A DNA stretch of 64,000 nucleotides from Nautilus pompilius (GCA_018389105.1 JACATO010000095.1:1299501-1363500), one strand, 5' to 3'; counted from the first letter of the stretch, positions 36,784-49,664 are shown. A program made the numbers and translations. The notes: a model not told the origin generated them from the sequence alone.

Positions 36784-38916
36784 AAAAAAACCTCAGGTGA
36801 CTGCAGCTTTAAATTAATGCTTTGTTTTCTGACACGTGATTCATCCATTTTTGTACTGTTTTTCGCTGGAATAATACATCTTCATCACACTAAAGTGTTG
36901 AAGGAGATAAATGCTTTCTTGATCTTGATTTTGACCGCCAGTCTTCGCCATAAGACAGTTAAATTTTACAGAGTTCTTATGTTCAGATGTTGCAGGTAAT
37001 CCGCCAGTTATACGCGCCATTTTGTTTTTTAAAATTATTTTTAGTATTGTAATCTTGAAAGATGTCTGGTAATAATCTCTTGGTTTCTACACTTCTCCAT
37101 AAAAGAAAAAGAAAAAAACAGAATTTTCTCGTTTTCAAGGATTTACTGTATTAACTCTTGGAATCCAATAAACGTTTGTTTAATAAACCGTCAGCCAAAT
37201 ATCAGGACCGCTCCACTAATGTAAGAAACCAGTTGTCCCCCTTTCTTTCTCCACTCTTTGTTTTTAATGTCATGTACTTTGCAATCGACCAGTTGTGCCA
37301 AGCAATAATTGAAAATTATTTAAAAGAAACCTGAAGCAAAAAATTAAAAATATATATATATGTATTATCCTAGATCGTGGTGTTAGATTTCTTGAAATTA
37401 CGGTTCCAATAAATCAAATGCATTAACTTCTAAAATGGCGAATAATTTCAATTCCACCACAGACAAAAAAAAAAAATGAAAAATCAATATAAATTTGGTT
37501 AAACTTACACCACAGATTTTGGTTCATCTGAGCATGAATCTGTTCTGGTAACATCGGATGTACAAATATTACTAGGGGGGTTAAGTTTATTTCTAATGTT
37601 ATGCATACTGGTAGTGGATACTCCTTCCTTCGAAGCTATTTCAGGGTGGTCTTCTATTAAAAACTAAATGTCGTAGATAGAAATAACGATATGAATGTAA
37701 AGTTCAACATCAGGTGGCGCCACTTGGTGTATCCCCAAGAACTTAGGAAGTGATTAGGAATGGAATCAATCAATTTCTTCATCACAGCCTGATTTATAGT
37801 TCCCTTCACGCTGGCAGTTGTAGCCGTCGTATGATTCATATCAGAATCGCCGTCTCTTGTTTACTTGTTTTTAAAGGTGTTCAGTAGAATTCATATCTGG
37901 CCCGAGCAGTATGGCATCCATCTTCCTGGAGATTGTGTGATCCATCATCAAGGTGGCTCTGGGTAAACAATGACGGGAGTTTGGCTAAAAGGCCTCACTT
38001 ATAAACAGCTGTGGCGGCCGGTCGTGGAACCGACCCAGCTCCCAAACACACAAATGCAACCTTACACACACACACACCCCAAAAATTAGCACCACACCAA
38101 AAAAAGAGAGAGAAGATCTGCACACCCGGCCTAATCTCGCCAGGCCTCTCCGTCTGTGCCCGCCCACGTGTGTTTCTTCTGGTTCTGCGAATACCCTGGA
38201 GCAGAGACTTTCTCCTCCACAACACCCAGGCGAGTCCGCCAGATGGGTTTTTTTTTTCTTTTTTGTACTTCTCAATTATATTTTTTTTTTTAGAATTTTT
38301 CTGTCATTTCAAAGTTTGTTTAAACTGAAGTATAAAATCTGATATTATAATCGGGTCTTTGCCCCGGGCGTTAATTGCATGAAGAAATCTCAGGCGGAGC
38401 TGGTTTCGGTCAGCTATTGTTTATCAACCAATCTTTAAAAAAAGATCCTTGGAAACGAAAGATATAGAACAATCAAGTAAAAATGCTTTTCATAAAAACT
38501 TTACCTATAAAAATGTTCTTTTTAAATAACGTGATACCGCGTATCTTGTTAACAAAAGAGTATCACCGTGGCAATGGAGAGAATAATTATAATAAATGAA
38601 ACTGGTGTCGCCCTCTCACGGCATTATTCACTCAAACACTTTTATATAGTATGAAGAAAACATAATGAAAAGAAACTGAAATAAAGATGGATAGACTTAT
38701 ACAAAATCAGAACCCGAGTATATAAAATGTCTGCTTATATATCACATCATGCCTTTAAAATTATTTGATAATAAAAGGGGAGATTGGCTTAGAATTGTAT
38801 ACCAAATAAATCTTAATTAAGATGTGAGACGTAAAGCGTATAGTAACTGCTCTCTCAAGAAGTAAATAAATGATACTCGTAAGCTCACACCAAGAAAGAA
38901 ATCGAACCGTAGGCAA
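36784..38916. other. Intergenic, no gene seen
   Basis: AT-rich sequence with an (AT)n bit at 37350-37362 and a CA run near 38065-38077. No recognisable coding frame. Confidence 0.4.
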
Positions 38917-39080
38917 ATCTCTCTCATATCTCTCTAGGATCTCTATCTTAGTAGATCTCTCATCTCTAGAGAAAGACGAGCTCGATGGAAGGGAAGGAAG
39001 TCTCGCTCATCTCTCTCCTCTCTCTCTCTCTCTATCTCTCTCTATCGACATCCTTACCTACGATCTCGGTACTGACGTAA

Positions 39081-39139
<59 letters not shown>

Positions 39140-39175
39140 TCTCTCCATCTCTACCTCCTCTCTACTGTACTGACG

Positions 39176-39227
<52 letters not shown>

Positions 39228-39270
39228 CTCTCGCTCTCTCTCTCTCTCTCTTCTCTCTCCCCCTCTTCCC
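38917..39270 (+). repeat. CT-rich tract with embedded TACTGACGTAAT motifs
   Basis: Long (CT)n runs are interrupted by TACTGACGTAAT at about 39070-39081 and 39172-39180. This is the complement-strand form, with one substitution, of the TGACGTCAGTACAG motif in the GA tracts at 42.6 and 45.5 kb. Open frames here are compositional. Confidence 0.9.
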
Positions 39271-42200
39271 TCCTGTTGTCCCCAGAGGAAAGTTCTTTTT
39301 AAAAAAAAAAAAAAAAAAAAGTTTCTCAGCGCTTCTTCGATATTTGCAGGCACGTGGCGGCCCTTTTGAAGTCTTATCAGTTGGCGGCATATTAAGAAAT
39401 AATTTTTTAAATTATTATTTATATTATTTATATAAAACGCGATTAATTCCAATGTACGCGCAGAGTTGTTACGGCTATTAATTACGGTCTTTTAAGATTA
39501 TCTTTTGGAAAGTAAATGAAAGAGAAGAAAGGGGGGAAAGGTGCTGAATCAGACATGGCTGCCGCCCGGTGCCCGGGGTTTGGCTGGTTTTAACTGGCGC
39601 GAGATCTCCGAACAGCCAGCCGTCTTGTAACCTGGTTACAGCGAGTAAACGGGGACTAGTCGTTTTCTTTAAAAAGACCCTCTATTTTCCCAAAGGGAAA
39701 TTCGGTAGGATTTTCCATCCGCCCCGGCAAAGGTTTACAAAACGCGATCGTCGTTAATCAAAACCCCGCCGGACGTGTGTTTGTCCACGCTGGGTCCCCT
39801 CCACATGAACGCGAAGAGCCGCTAAAGGAATCATTCTTGCGTCGATCTTTCGCAGACAGACATGGGAGCAGTAAAAAGTATATCTATTTACTCTTTGTTC
39901 CCCCACCCGGGACTTAAAAATCCAGAAGTGACATCGCACCCTGATGGCGCCCCGCCTTCTGTGCTGTTACGCCAAAGATCTCGCCGCGTGCTTCAGATCG
40001 GAGACAACCGCCATCTTTAAAGATACTCCGACAGCGGATTGTCGCTTTTAAAAATCAAATGAGAAACATTTACAAGAAAGCGAGATGGCTGCCACTCACT
40101 GTCCGATTGTCGTCGTGAACCCAAAGGTCGAGTTCTGGTCTGACTGGCTGGGTTTGGCGAAATCCCTTGGTATTGTTTCTTCTTGCACCTCTTCGCCAAC
40201 TTACCACGCGAGGTTTTTCCCGGCCTCTCCGTTTTCTTCCCACATCTAAAGTATGAATGGCTCTCGTATGACTTTTCCGGCCGAAGTCAGATTTGTCCGA
40301 GTCCAAGGTGGCGCAGGGTCAAAGCTCCTTCTCTAGGGTTTCCCGCCTTGTTGACGTCCATGTACACCTACTGCTTCCATTTTTAATATCTAACTAAGCA
40401 TCTTGCAAAAATCGGGATTTTCGTCATCTCGTCTGAACTTAAATAGCCACCCTGGTGGAAAGGGGGGGAGTAGTAATCTAACGTTTGGATTAAAATAATA
40501 ATGAAACACTTTAATAAATAACTGCAAATCTATCAAAAATTAGAATTAGATTGATTCCAATTTAAATTTTCGATTACTGAGAAATGGGTTTTGCATTATG
40601 CACACAAAGCCATTGTTCGTATGAAGATTTTTTCCTCATGAAAAATAACTGAAATCTAGCTACCTATTGTGGAAATCATGTTTCTGTTTCCGACGATCGA
40701 TTTAAAAGTAAAGGAAGCATGGTACGAGGAGAAATGTATACATAAGAGAATTTTACAATTACCTCCCTTGTGAGCTTCAAAAATAATGGTGGAAAATAGT
40801 CCGAAGCATAAAATGAAAAGGAATTGAAAAATTTTCTATTATCATTTACATTCCTAAAGCCATTGAAATTGTTCATGCACAAAAAATTGGATGGAACTAT
40901 ACCAGAAGTTCATTAAATTGAAAAAAAGAAATAAATGAGGGAGACAAGTTTTCAGTTGTTATGATTTATTACGTTCGGTTTAAATCTACTCTCAGTCGTT
41001 AAATCGTTAACTAGAAAGTTAATTAAATTTATCTGGATTATAAATCATAAGATTCTTGCTTTTTTTGTTGTTTTTAGGTAATTATCGAAGGTGCTGATTT
41101 TATTTTATTATTTCTTATCAACCCGCTATAGCAACATCGCCATATTTAAATCCGTTAGTTCATCCGGAATCCGTGGCCATTAAAACTCCGTCTCATATCA
41201 TTTTATATTTACCTGCCTTTAACCGCGATGATGTGTTCACATCAAATTAGTATAAGCGTTTTATTTGTTTCCCCTTTTTAATACAGAAGTTGTTTTTTTT
41301 TCTCTTTTAAGCAAATATTTAGATTTTATAAAAAAATTTCTCATACAATTCTGAGCGGACATTAAGCGCCCTAAGTGTATCTCTGTTTATTCAGTGCTAA
41401 TACGACCCGTTAATTCTTCCAGCAACAGACAGTTGGTTCCAAGCGCGAGAGGGGAAAAAATCGGTTTGACTAAATTCTTGCGCCCTGATTAAATGTACTT
41501 GGTGTAAACGAATAGAAGAGGAAGATCGCGTTACGAGAATTTATTACATCGACAGAACAAATAGAAGATGCTTGTAAATCCGGCATCGCTGTCAGACTGC
41601 CGTATAAAATTTGCCTTTCCTCCATCTAAAGGATTAGAAATAAACAGGTTCTTCTTTATGATTTCGGCGCCGGAGAGTTAATAACCATCACTGCTTCGTT
41701 CGCCCTGAATTCTCGCTAACGGGGATGGATGTCTGACGGCGGTGCTGCGAGAGAAGCCGGACGGGCTCTCTTTTGGCTGCTGGTGTTATGGCATCCATTG
41801 ACCAGCATGGAGACGGGGCCACCCTTTCGATAGCCAGGTGCGTACAAGTTCGCCGTTCATCCGAAATTACCGTTGGCACCTTTCGGGAAATTAATTCTCG
41901 CTTTTACGCGTAGTCTTCTACAAGGGAAAAACTATGCAGATTGGCGATCTGGGATCGTCAGCTGTTCTCTTGTTTGCCGTGGCCACACACATGGCGGATT
42001 AGCACGTCACGTGATCTCTTCACGCGGATCGACGTGTTTGGAAGGTATATCGGAGAACACCATCGTTTGATCCGCATTGCCAATTAATCCCATTGTTTGC
42101 ATTTCCTAATGGCAATTCGACGTGGCTGGAACAAGTTCTCTTCAAAATCTGCTGCCAGAGGCTGGCGCAGAAAATAGAATAAAGGCCATTTTGCCGCGTA

Positions 42201-42561
42201 AAGATCTGTAGCCATTCGCGGGTTACGCAGAACCTGCTTCGTCAAATGCTATTACTTCAAGAAGTCCTCCTGATTTATAATACCTTTCCAGTTTTTGGCT
42301 CAACGAACCGTGAAGACGGAACTCCATTCCTCGCCCCACTGCCGAATATCTGCCCCATTCTGGTTGAATTCGCAGGCTGCATATTTTTTTTTGCCTTTAA
42401 ATTTTTCTTTCGATGAGAAAGATAACTGAGGGGACCAGGGAGGAAGTTGAAGAGGCGACGCCGGCCAGCAGAAAAGAGTAGCGTAGCCACCTTAATAAAA
42501 TGGGCAGGTCGGTGAAGTCTTTGGACAACAACTTATTTCTTTAAATATATACGGAACAAAC
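39271..42561. other. Intergenic, partly CpG-rich, no gene seen
   Basis: Poly-A at 39301-39320. CpG-rich patches lie at 39.55-40.35 kb and 41.65-42.25 kb and contain CGCCATC/ATGGCTGCC elements. They could be unmethylated regulatory DNA, but no exon was recognised. Confidence 0.35.
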
Positions 42562-42609
42562 AAGAGAGAGAGAGGGGGGGGAGAGAGAGAGAGATGATGA
42601 TGATGTCAG

Positions 42610-42665
<56 letters not shown>

Positions 42666-42839
42666 AGTGGAGAGAGAAGAGGAGAGAGAGAGAGAGAGAG
42701 GAGAGGAGCAGAGAGGGGAGGAGAGGAGAGATAGAGAGAGAGAGAGAGAGAGAGATGATGATGGATTCAGTAGAGAGAGAGAGAGAGATGATGGCGTCAG
42801 TACAGAGAGGGAGATGACGTCAGTACGGGAGAAGAAGGC

Positions 42840-42877
<38 letters not shown>

Positions 42878-42938
42878 TGGCGTCAGTACAGAGAGGGAGA
42901 TGATGTCGTACAGGTAGAAGAGGAGAGAGACAGGAGAT

Positions 42939-42972
<34 letters not shown>

Positions 42973-42982
42973 GAGAGAGAGG
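42562..42982 (+). repeat. GA-rich tract with embedded TGACGTCAGTACAG motifs
   Basis: (GA)n runs are interrupted by GATGATG and by variants of TGACGTCAGTACAG, including GATGATGTCAGTACAG (about 42600), GATGGCGTCAGTACAG (42789, 42878) and an exact TGACGTCA at 42815-42822. The spacer motif recurs in the tracts at 45.5 kb and, complemented, at 39.1 kb, so the tracts are one composite satellite family. Confidence 0.92.
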
Positions 42983-45223
42983 TAATATGTATTATTCTGA
43001 TTTCTTCCTACCTGCTTAAGAAATAATTAGGTTTTATAACAGACCACTTTGATTGACAATACCAAAACATATCCTACCAAGGAACGTAAGTAGTGGCGGA
43101 CTTCTTCCAGACTCCCTAATTCTAACCATATTGCGGAATATCCTCACGTCTTACGTGGATTATAGCAAAACGCCACGCATTCCATTTTTTCTTTTACACA
43201 CTGAGATACACATAATAAGCGATCACTTAATTATTAATTCTTAGAAAAACACGAAAAATACAGTGTAGAATTACACACGAAAAAGCAACAACAGACAATA
43301 ATATCGGGTTTCTATTATAACAGACTAGTGTACTAACGTCTCTTTAATTTGTGAAGTTGTTCTGGGCTGTAATTTACACGGAGTTAAAATTGTCCGGCTC
43401 TGACCACTAACTTGAATTAAGTCTCTGGCAAAATTTTCAGGTGCAAATTTAATCGACGCCGTTGTTTATAAACAGCACTGAAAAGTTCTGTTGGCTAGAC
43501 TCTTCGACAGCTCAGGTGATATCTCCCCCCCCTTTTTTTTAGGTTCAAAGAAATTTTATTTAAATTTCGCTTAGTAACAGAACCCGAGAATCTGTTTTAA
43601 CTGAAATCTTAGCCGTTACTTGGTACGACGCGTGTCCCTTTAACTTTCTCGGCTGTTCCCAATCTTAATGGCACAGAACTATGTTTTAGTAGCTTGTGCA
43701 CTTCGGGTAAATAAGGGCGCATCTCGTCGAGACCTTCGCCATCGTTTTCAGGGGTTTCTTTGCTGCAAACTTCCACGAGCTGCTATCTCCTTTGGTAGTT
43801 CGTCGGGACCAACGACACTTGAAAGGTCCTTCGGTCCTCTCACCGTCTCGCCCGCTACGCATCCATCGTTCGCAACGGACACGAGGCGGATCTTCCGTCG
43901 CTTTGATCGCGACGACTCGAAGATCCTCAAAAGCGATTATTTTTTTTTATTGTAAAGCTTCAGTAACCCCGTAGTATACGCGTGACAGTTGGCTGCTTCA
44001 GACGGTGCTTCTGAATGTACAGCGAACTCCGCCACGTGACCAGGCCTCCGCCGCCTCGCACCTCGGTAAGCCACTTTACCACACAAACGCTCAAGCCCTG
44101 CGCTCGAGCGCAGTTCTTGAAGGCGAGTGTAGAACTTCTCAGTGCTGTCGGTCCTCTGATCGGAAGTGATCGACGCACCCTGCATTTGCTTCGAGTAGCT
44201 TTCGAGTCTACCAGCTCATTAAACACGTCTAATTTGAACATCTCTTACAAGGAATGGATGGCTCCCCCCATTTCGCACGTCATTCGGAAGTGATGCTAGT
44301 GTCGTTGGATAGCATCTTCTTCAGCTGAGGACTGTTGCTGTCGGCGCTTTCTCCCTGGATATCTTCAGACAACAAAACTCAGATCTTGGAAGAGGTCTTG
44401 GGCGCTGTCACGCAGTGATGCTACAACTGCTCCATCCATAAAGTAAAGAGTCAGCAGAGGACGTTAGAATATAATGCATAGTCGCACACATCCCTCTTAA
44501 GAAGTACCGCCAGTCGTCTGATAGTAAAAGCCAACATCAAGCCCCATCCTTGCCATCTTTTCCTCGACCCCACAGCAAAACGTCTTTGACTATGGAAATT
44601 TTTAATTTAGGTTTTCATAATCGTAATTAAATCCATTCATCTGTCTGAGACTTTCCAACCTTCTTTGGTCTTAATTTTGACGGCAAATTTTCGTCAAAAA
44701 ACATTTTGGAAACATTCTTTAGTTGTTAAAACCTTTATAAAATACAATAGTTATGGCTTTTTAAAAATTTTCGGATAATATGACCCGATAAATAATAAAG
44801 TTAGATGTATAAATCTACAGAAATGTATTAGAATTTAGTGAACTGGGTTGGAACTGTTTCCTCCAAGTGTCGCCAATAATTCCCTATCGCCGCCTGCAGG
44901 TTCAATTCTGGGGTAGAATCGATCGCTGAGAGCATAAAATTAGAATTATATAATTTCTAGACAGAAAACAAATGTTCTTGTGCAAAACTTTATTGATAAA
45001 ATTATGTTGCTGTTTATTTTTCCAATACTGAAGATTGAAACTCAAATATGGCGTCTTCTTCGAGAAACACTTTTGTTTTGTAAAGGGAACAACAACAGAA
45101 CTTTTTTTGTGATTTATCAGTTTTTCATCTCTGGGTGGTGTGGCTGGTGGCCTCCCAGGAGTCAGCAGGGGAAGAAGGGAGCAGTGGCATAGGACATTTT
45201 TACATATTGACAATATTGAAGCA

Positions 45224-45254
<31 letters not shown>

Positions 45255-45457
45255 AGTTTTTTTTGAGCAAAAGACGCAAAGAGAGAAAGAGTTCTGAAGA
45301 TCTTCCAGAGAGGGATAACCCGGCCCCAATTTGACTCCATTTGGCTGCGCACAAAAGCCACCCAGCCCCTCCGTGGTTTCGGCGCCCCTGAAGATAACAC
45401 TTTCAGCTTAAAACTAATCATTTATCACCCTTGATATCCAGAAACACGGACTGGGGG

Positions 45458-45460
<3 letters not shown>
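42983..45460. other. Intergenic, no gene seen; short GT microsatellite
   Basis: A CpG-rich patch lies at 43.66-44.3 kb, including CGGAAGTGA elements near 44160 and 44285. A (GT)n microsatellite lies at about 45224-45254. Overlapping short frames on both strands, none recognisable. Confidence 0.4.
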
Positions 45461-45493
<33 letters not shown>

Positions 45494-45659
45494 GGAGATG
45501 GAGAGAGAGAAAGAGAGAGATGACGTCAGTACAGAGAGAGAGAGAGAGAGAGAGAAGAGAGAGAGGATGGGGAGATGGAGAGAGAGAAAGAGAGAGATGA
45601 CGTCAGTACAGAGAGAGGAGGTAGAAATGGAGAGAGAGAAAGAGAGAGAGGGAGATGAC
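45461..45659 (+). repeat. GA-rich tract with two exact TGACGTCAGTACAG copies
   Basis: GA runs containing repeated GATGGGGAGATGGAGAG blocks. TGACGTCAGTACAGAGAG occurs at 45521 and 45598. Same composite family as the 42.6-kb tract. Confidence 0.93.
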
Positions 45660-46709
45660 CGTAGTAAGAAACTGGATAATCATCCGGTTTACCCCGAGTT
45701 CTTTGGGTTACTACGGAAAACACAGACAACTCGACCTCTTCCTGGTCTCTGAAGGACAACACCACTACTTTCAGACCGCCTATTCTCTGAAAAACCAACA
45801 CTGGAAAGTCGCTGAAGCATCCAATAAATAGAGCAAATTAAGGAATAAAAGGGGACAAAAGGAAAACAGGCTGTCGGCGAAGTACACGGTAAAGTCTCAA
45901 GCATTTTCGCGGCGCAGATTTCTCGCTTCCGTGCTGAGTAGAATTTCCATTGACCGCCAGGCGGCCGGGTGAAGTTTGGTCTACGTGCTTGGGGCTGTTG
46001 GGCTGTCGCTTTATGTGGGAACGGACTCCTGCGCAGCAGCTTTAATTCTCTTCTATCTCCGCAATGAAAATAAAGTGTAGATGTCACCCGGCGTTTGTAG
46101 AGAGAAGTCAAAACCGCACATTTATTTACAGGCTTCAAGAAAGAAAACTCCAACAGCAGATTCCAGTTTTCTTAGCGAAGCGAAAGAGAATAACTAGGGT
46201 GCGGCGGTTAGCAGCATATTCCCGAATCGGACGGTTTCTCGAGGTGAAATAGCAAAATAGCAGCACCCGGAAGAAACTTTCGTGTCCGACAGCGTTGTGG
46301 GTATTTTTTCCGATTCGTCTTCGCCTAAGGCTAACCACCGGACCAACGCACCGCGCTAAACTATCAGTTAATTATTCGCTTAATTCTGGTTGGTTTCTTC
46401 AAATTATCCGTTATTGTTGGATCTTGCTTATCCTGCTCAATCAAAAATTAATTAATCTTCCTAGCTTCTTCTTTAGGTACTTTAGACAAAAAGAAAAGGC
46501 GAAGAAAAATACGGTGAAATATTATTCGCTTCCCACTGTTAGAGTGGTGTGTTCGGATACCAGGTCGTTATACATAACAAATTTCAATGTAGTGAGTCAT
46601 TTTACTATTAATTAGCTGGCTGCTATATTAAAAATGCGCAATACAACTGCATCACAGAAGGTATCACTAGTAAGATATTGATATGAGTCAGAGAAGCAGT
46701 CCTGTTTGC
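45660..46709. other. Intergenic, no gene seen
   Basis: CpG-normal sequence leading up to the tandem array. A 154-codon minus-strand frame at 45689-46153 has no recognisable domain and runs into the GA tract edge. I do not call it. Confidence 0.4.
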
Positions 46710-47405
46710 GTTTACTGCGAGCTTAAGGCCAGCTGTGTACAGGAAGTGACATCGTAACCTTAGTCAACCAATAAGATCCAACAAATACGGTACCAATAGT
46801 TCTCGTGGTTTACTGCGAACTCAAGGCCAGCTGTGTACAGGAAGTGACGTCGTAACCTTAGTCAACCAATAAGATCCAACAAATACGGTACCAATAGTTC
46901 TCGTGGTTTACTGCGAACTCAAGGCCAGCTGTTGTACAGGAAGTGACGTCGTCGTACCTTAGTCAACCAATAAGATCCAACAAATACGGTACCAATAGTT
47001 CTCGTGGTTTACTGCGAACTCAAGGCCAGCTGTGTACAGGAAGTGACGTCGTAACCTTAGTCAACCAATAAGATCCAACAAATACGGTACCAATAGTTCT
47101 CGTGGTTTACTGCGAACTCAAGGCCAGCCAGCTTGTGTACAGGAAGTGACGTCGTAACCTTAGTCAACCAATAAGATCCAACAAATACGGTACCAATAGT
47201 TCTCGTGGTTTACTGCGAACTCAAGGCCAGCTTGTGTACAGGAAGTGACGTCGTAACCTTAGTCAACCAATAAGATCCAACAAATACGGTACCAATAGTT
47301 CTCGTGGTTTACTGCGAACTCAAGGCCAACTGTGTACAGGAAGTGACGTCGTAACCTTATCCAACCAATAAGATACCGTAAAAACAGACTATGCTGAAGG
47401 ATGCG
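46710..47405 (+). repeat. ~98-bp tandem array, seven near-identical units
   Basis: Units begin GTTTACTGCGAACTCAAGG and start at 46710, 46808, 46906, 47007, 47105, 47208 and 47307 (98-103 bp apart). Each contains ACAGGAAGTGACGTCGTAAC, an ETS core overlapping a CRE half-palindrome, and 20-odd bases later AACCAATAAG, a CCAAT box. Length changes between units are small insertions such as GTCGTC and CCAGCCAG. The first unit differs slightly (GAGCTT, GTGACATC). No protein-coding function is evident. Confidence 0.95.
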
Positions 47406-48065
47406 TAAAACAGAAAGTGTAATTGTAACTTTTTCTGCCAATAAGATCCCTTAAATGCTGTTCCTGCTCCTTGAAAAACCATGGGTAGCTGAAAGAAGTG
47501 ATGGCTGGTTCAGGAAGTGACGTTGTAAACATAGGCAGCCAATAAGATCAAGTGTATGACTACTGTGTACCTGATGGAAAGCTGAATGAAGTGATAGCTA
47601 GTACAGGAAGTGAAGTCGTAACTTTACTCGGTCAATAAAACCCCGTAAATATTTACTTTTTGCATTTAATGTGAAACCACAGTTGTCTGAAGGACGTGAA
47701 GACCAGTACAGAAAATTGCGTCGTTATCTTAGTCAAACAATAAAATCTAATAAATACCTGCTGTTGGCATTCAGTGTACATTTATTTAGTTGAAGGAACT
47801 AATGCCTAGTACATTAAATAAAGTCAACCATAGTCAGTCAATAAGATCTCGCGAGTAGACAATATTCGCATTCACTGCGAACTCTATGGGCCAAAGGATG
47901 CGATGCCTAGTAAAGGAAGTGACGTCGTAAGTTTAGTCAGACAATAAATCCTGCAAATATCTGCTTTAGCGTTTACGGCCAACTGATGGACCACTGAAGA
48001 ACATTACGTTTAGTACAGGAAGTAAAATCGTAGCCTTTGTTGGCTAATTTGGTCTGGTGTTTACT
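47406..48065 (+). repeat. Degenerate extension of the ~98-bp array
   Basis: Diverged units continue in phase. Recognisable cores start near 47412, 47512, 47605, 47710, 47810, 47914 and 48017, spaced 93-105 bp. Several keep GGAAGTGACGT or a one- or two-base variant, and most keep (C)CAATAA(G/A)ATC at the same distance. The intervening ~58 bp are much more diverged and share a different consensus (CTGAAGGA..TGATGCCTAGTAC) from the homogeneous units. Confidence 0.8.
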
Positions 48066-48067
48066 GA

Positions 48068-49664
48068 GAGCTTATATCGTATTTTTCGGACTGAAGGTCA
48101 GTCAATTAGGGGAATATGTCATATGGTCATTTTTTGGCCAACATCGGCTATTGGGTCTTAGATAAGTCGATCCCAGGCGAAAGATGGCCGAATCTCCGGC
48201 AAAGAAAGTCTAGGTAAGTATGGGTGAGTATAAGCTCAGAAGCAATCATGGTATGATTAAGCTATTGTGTAATAAAGTTTGAAAAATAGATAAAAAATAT
48301 TGTCTTATTTTTTTCGGAGTAACAACAGCGTTTCTTTGATCTTTTGTCGTCATGTAGAATCTATATTGAGGAGTGAAAAGTGCTTGATTGCTGTTAACTC
48401 AGATGTGGATTACAGAGCTTTGCTGTAAAACAATAAACAAGTCAAGTGTTGATCTGTATTTAATCCGTTGATTATTCACTTGAAGTCCTACATAACAATA
48501 ACGAGTGATTTACTGCTGATCAGCTTGCTTGTCAATCGATAAATAGACTTTACTCTATCAAGTAATAAGGCCAGACAGCTTGAGATATTATTTAACCACG
48601 ATTGTAAGACAATTAAATAAAGTCAGTGTAATGAATTTCAGACGGTGCTAAATATACCTAAGAATTCGACAATCTACTCGACTGACAAAATGTATTTCAT
48701 TCGCCATTTTGTAAATATCTATGTGCGCATGCGTGAAAAGTTTGAAGTGCACTATGGGTAATTTTGTAATACCGATAGGCGAGTAACGCTGTGTATCTGT
48801 TTGTTGTTGATTTGGGCTTTGTTTATTCGTATACCGTAATTGTTCATAAATTTGATTTATTTGTTTGTTGGTTTTTTTCTCATAATATCGTACATAAATA
48901 ATTACAGGATCCGGAATTTTTCGGACTCTGGAATATAGATATACCGGCATACAGGTAGTTTTATGCAATGTTTTTAATCATTTTGTGTGTATGAAAGCAT
49001 AAGATGTACATTTAACATGAGAAAGCTAAGCTATCGCCACGGTAGGCCTACCGGTACCGTGGGGGTATTTGCAGGCCAAAATCACGGTGAGTAAAGCATG
49101 TACGTCAGGTGTGTCGGGACCCACGTGTCGCCCAGGGACCTTCAGGAATTTTCCACCGAAGGCGCTCCAAAAATATTTTGGGTTTTTTTGGAGCTTTTCG
49201 GTTTTCAGAATTTCGGATAAAGGATTGATTCTTGACCTGTATATAAATAAAAATCAAAATGACCAACATTTAATTCTTTAAAAAATCTTTATACTGTACG
49301 TTTATTTGCACTATAAGTGAACATAAAAATATCAGATTATTAAGAGAAGTAAGTGGATAGCAGGCATTGGTCATAAAACATCGTTCGGAAAAATTTCCTA
49401 CAAACATTTTATAGCAGAATCAGTTGCCAGTGTCCAGTTTTTATCAAACAATCTAAGACACTTTTTACCTGTTAACACAAAAGATAACTACATTCAATCA
49501 CTGAAAGCCCTACAGAATATTTATCGTAAAAGTTCTTGGTCCGATCGCCATTTCTGCATAATTTAAAAAAAAAACTTTGTTTCTCAAAATTTCATCTTTA
49601 GAAGGGTCGGGGCTGAGATTTTCAGGGGGGGGAGAAAATCTATAAGCCGAAAAATACGGTACAT
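48068..49664. mobile_element. Possible inverted-terminus element within the array
   Basis: The left edge carries CGTATTTTTCGGACTGAAGG (48071) and the right edge, complemented, TACCGTATTTTTCGGCTTAT (49662), so CGTATTTTTCGG is inverted at the two ends. The 98-bp satellite stops at the left edge and one more unit appears right of the other edge, as if something had been inserted into the array. No transposase and no certain target duplication were seen, so the boundaries are provisional. Confidence 0.4.
48150..48213 (+). other. Candidate short first exon with strong splice donor
   Basis: A CTATTGGGTC (inverted CCAAT) is followed by GCGAAAGATGGCCGAATC, an ATG in good context overlapping a YY1-like AAGATGGC. 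Nine codons (MAESPAKKV) lead to TAG, immediately followed by GTAAGT (48214-48219), so the junction AG|GTAAGT is a perfect donor. The in-frame stop means it can only be a 5' UTR exon or a minimal upstream ORF. It lies about 100 bp beyond the ETS/CRE/CCAAT array. It may equally be part of the putative inserted element. Confidence 0.25.

Noticed and set aside
45689-46153. 154-codon minus-strand ORF
   Set aside because: Ends next to the GA tract and has no recognisable motif. ORF length is within chance for GC-richer sequence.
46710-48065. CRISPR or centromeric satellite interpretation of the 98-bp array
   Set aside because: No unique spacers. The array is too short for a centromere, and its core is regulatory-motif-like.
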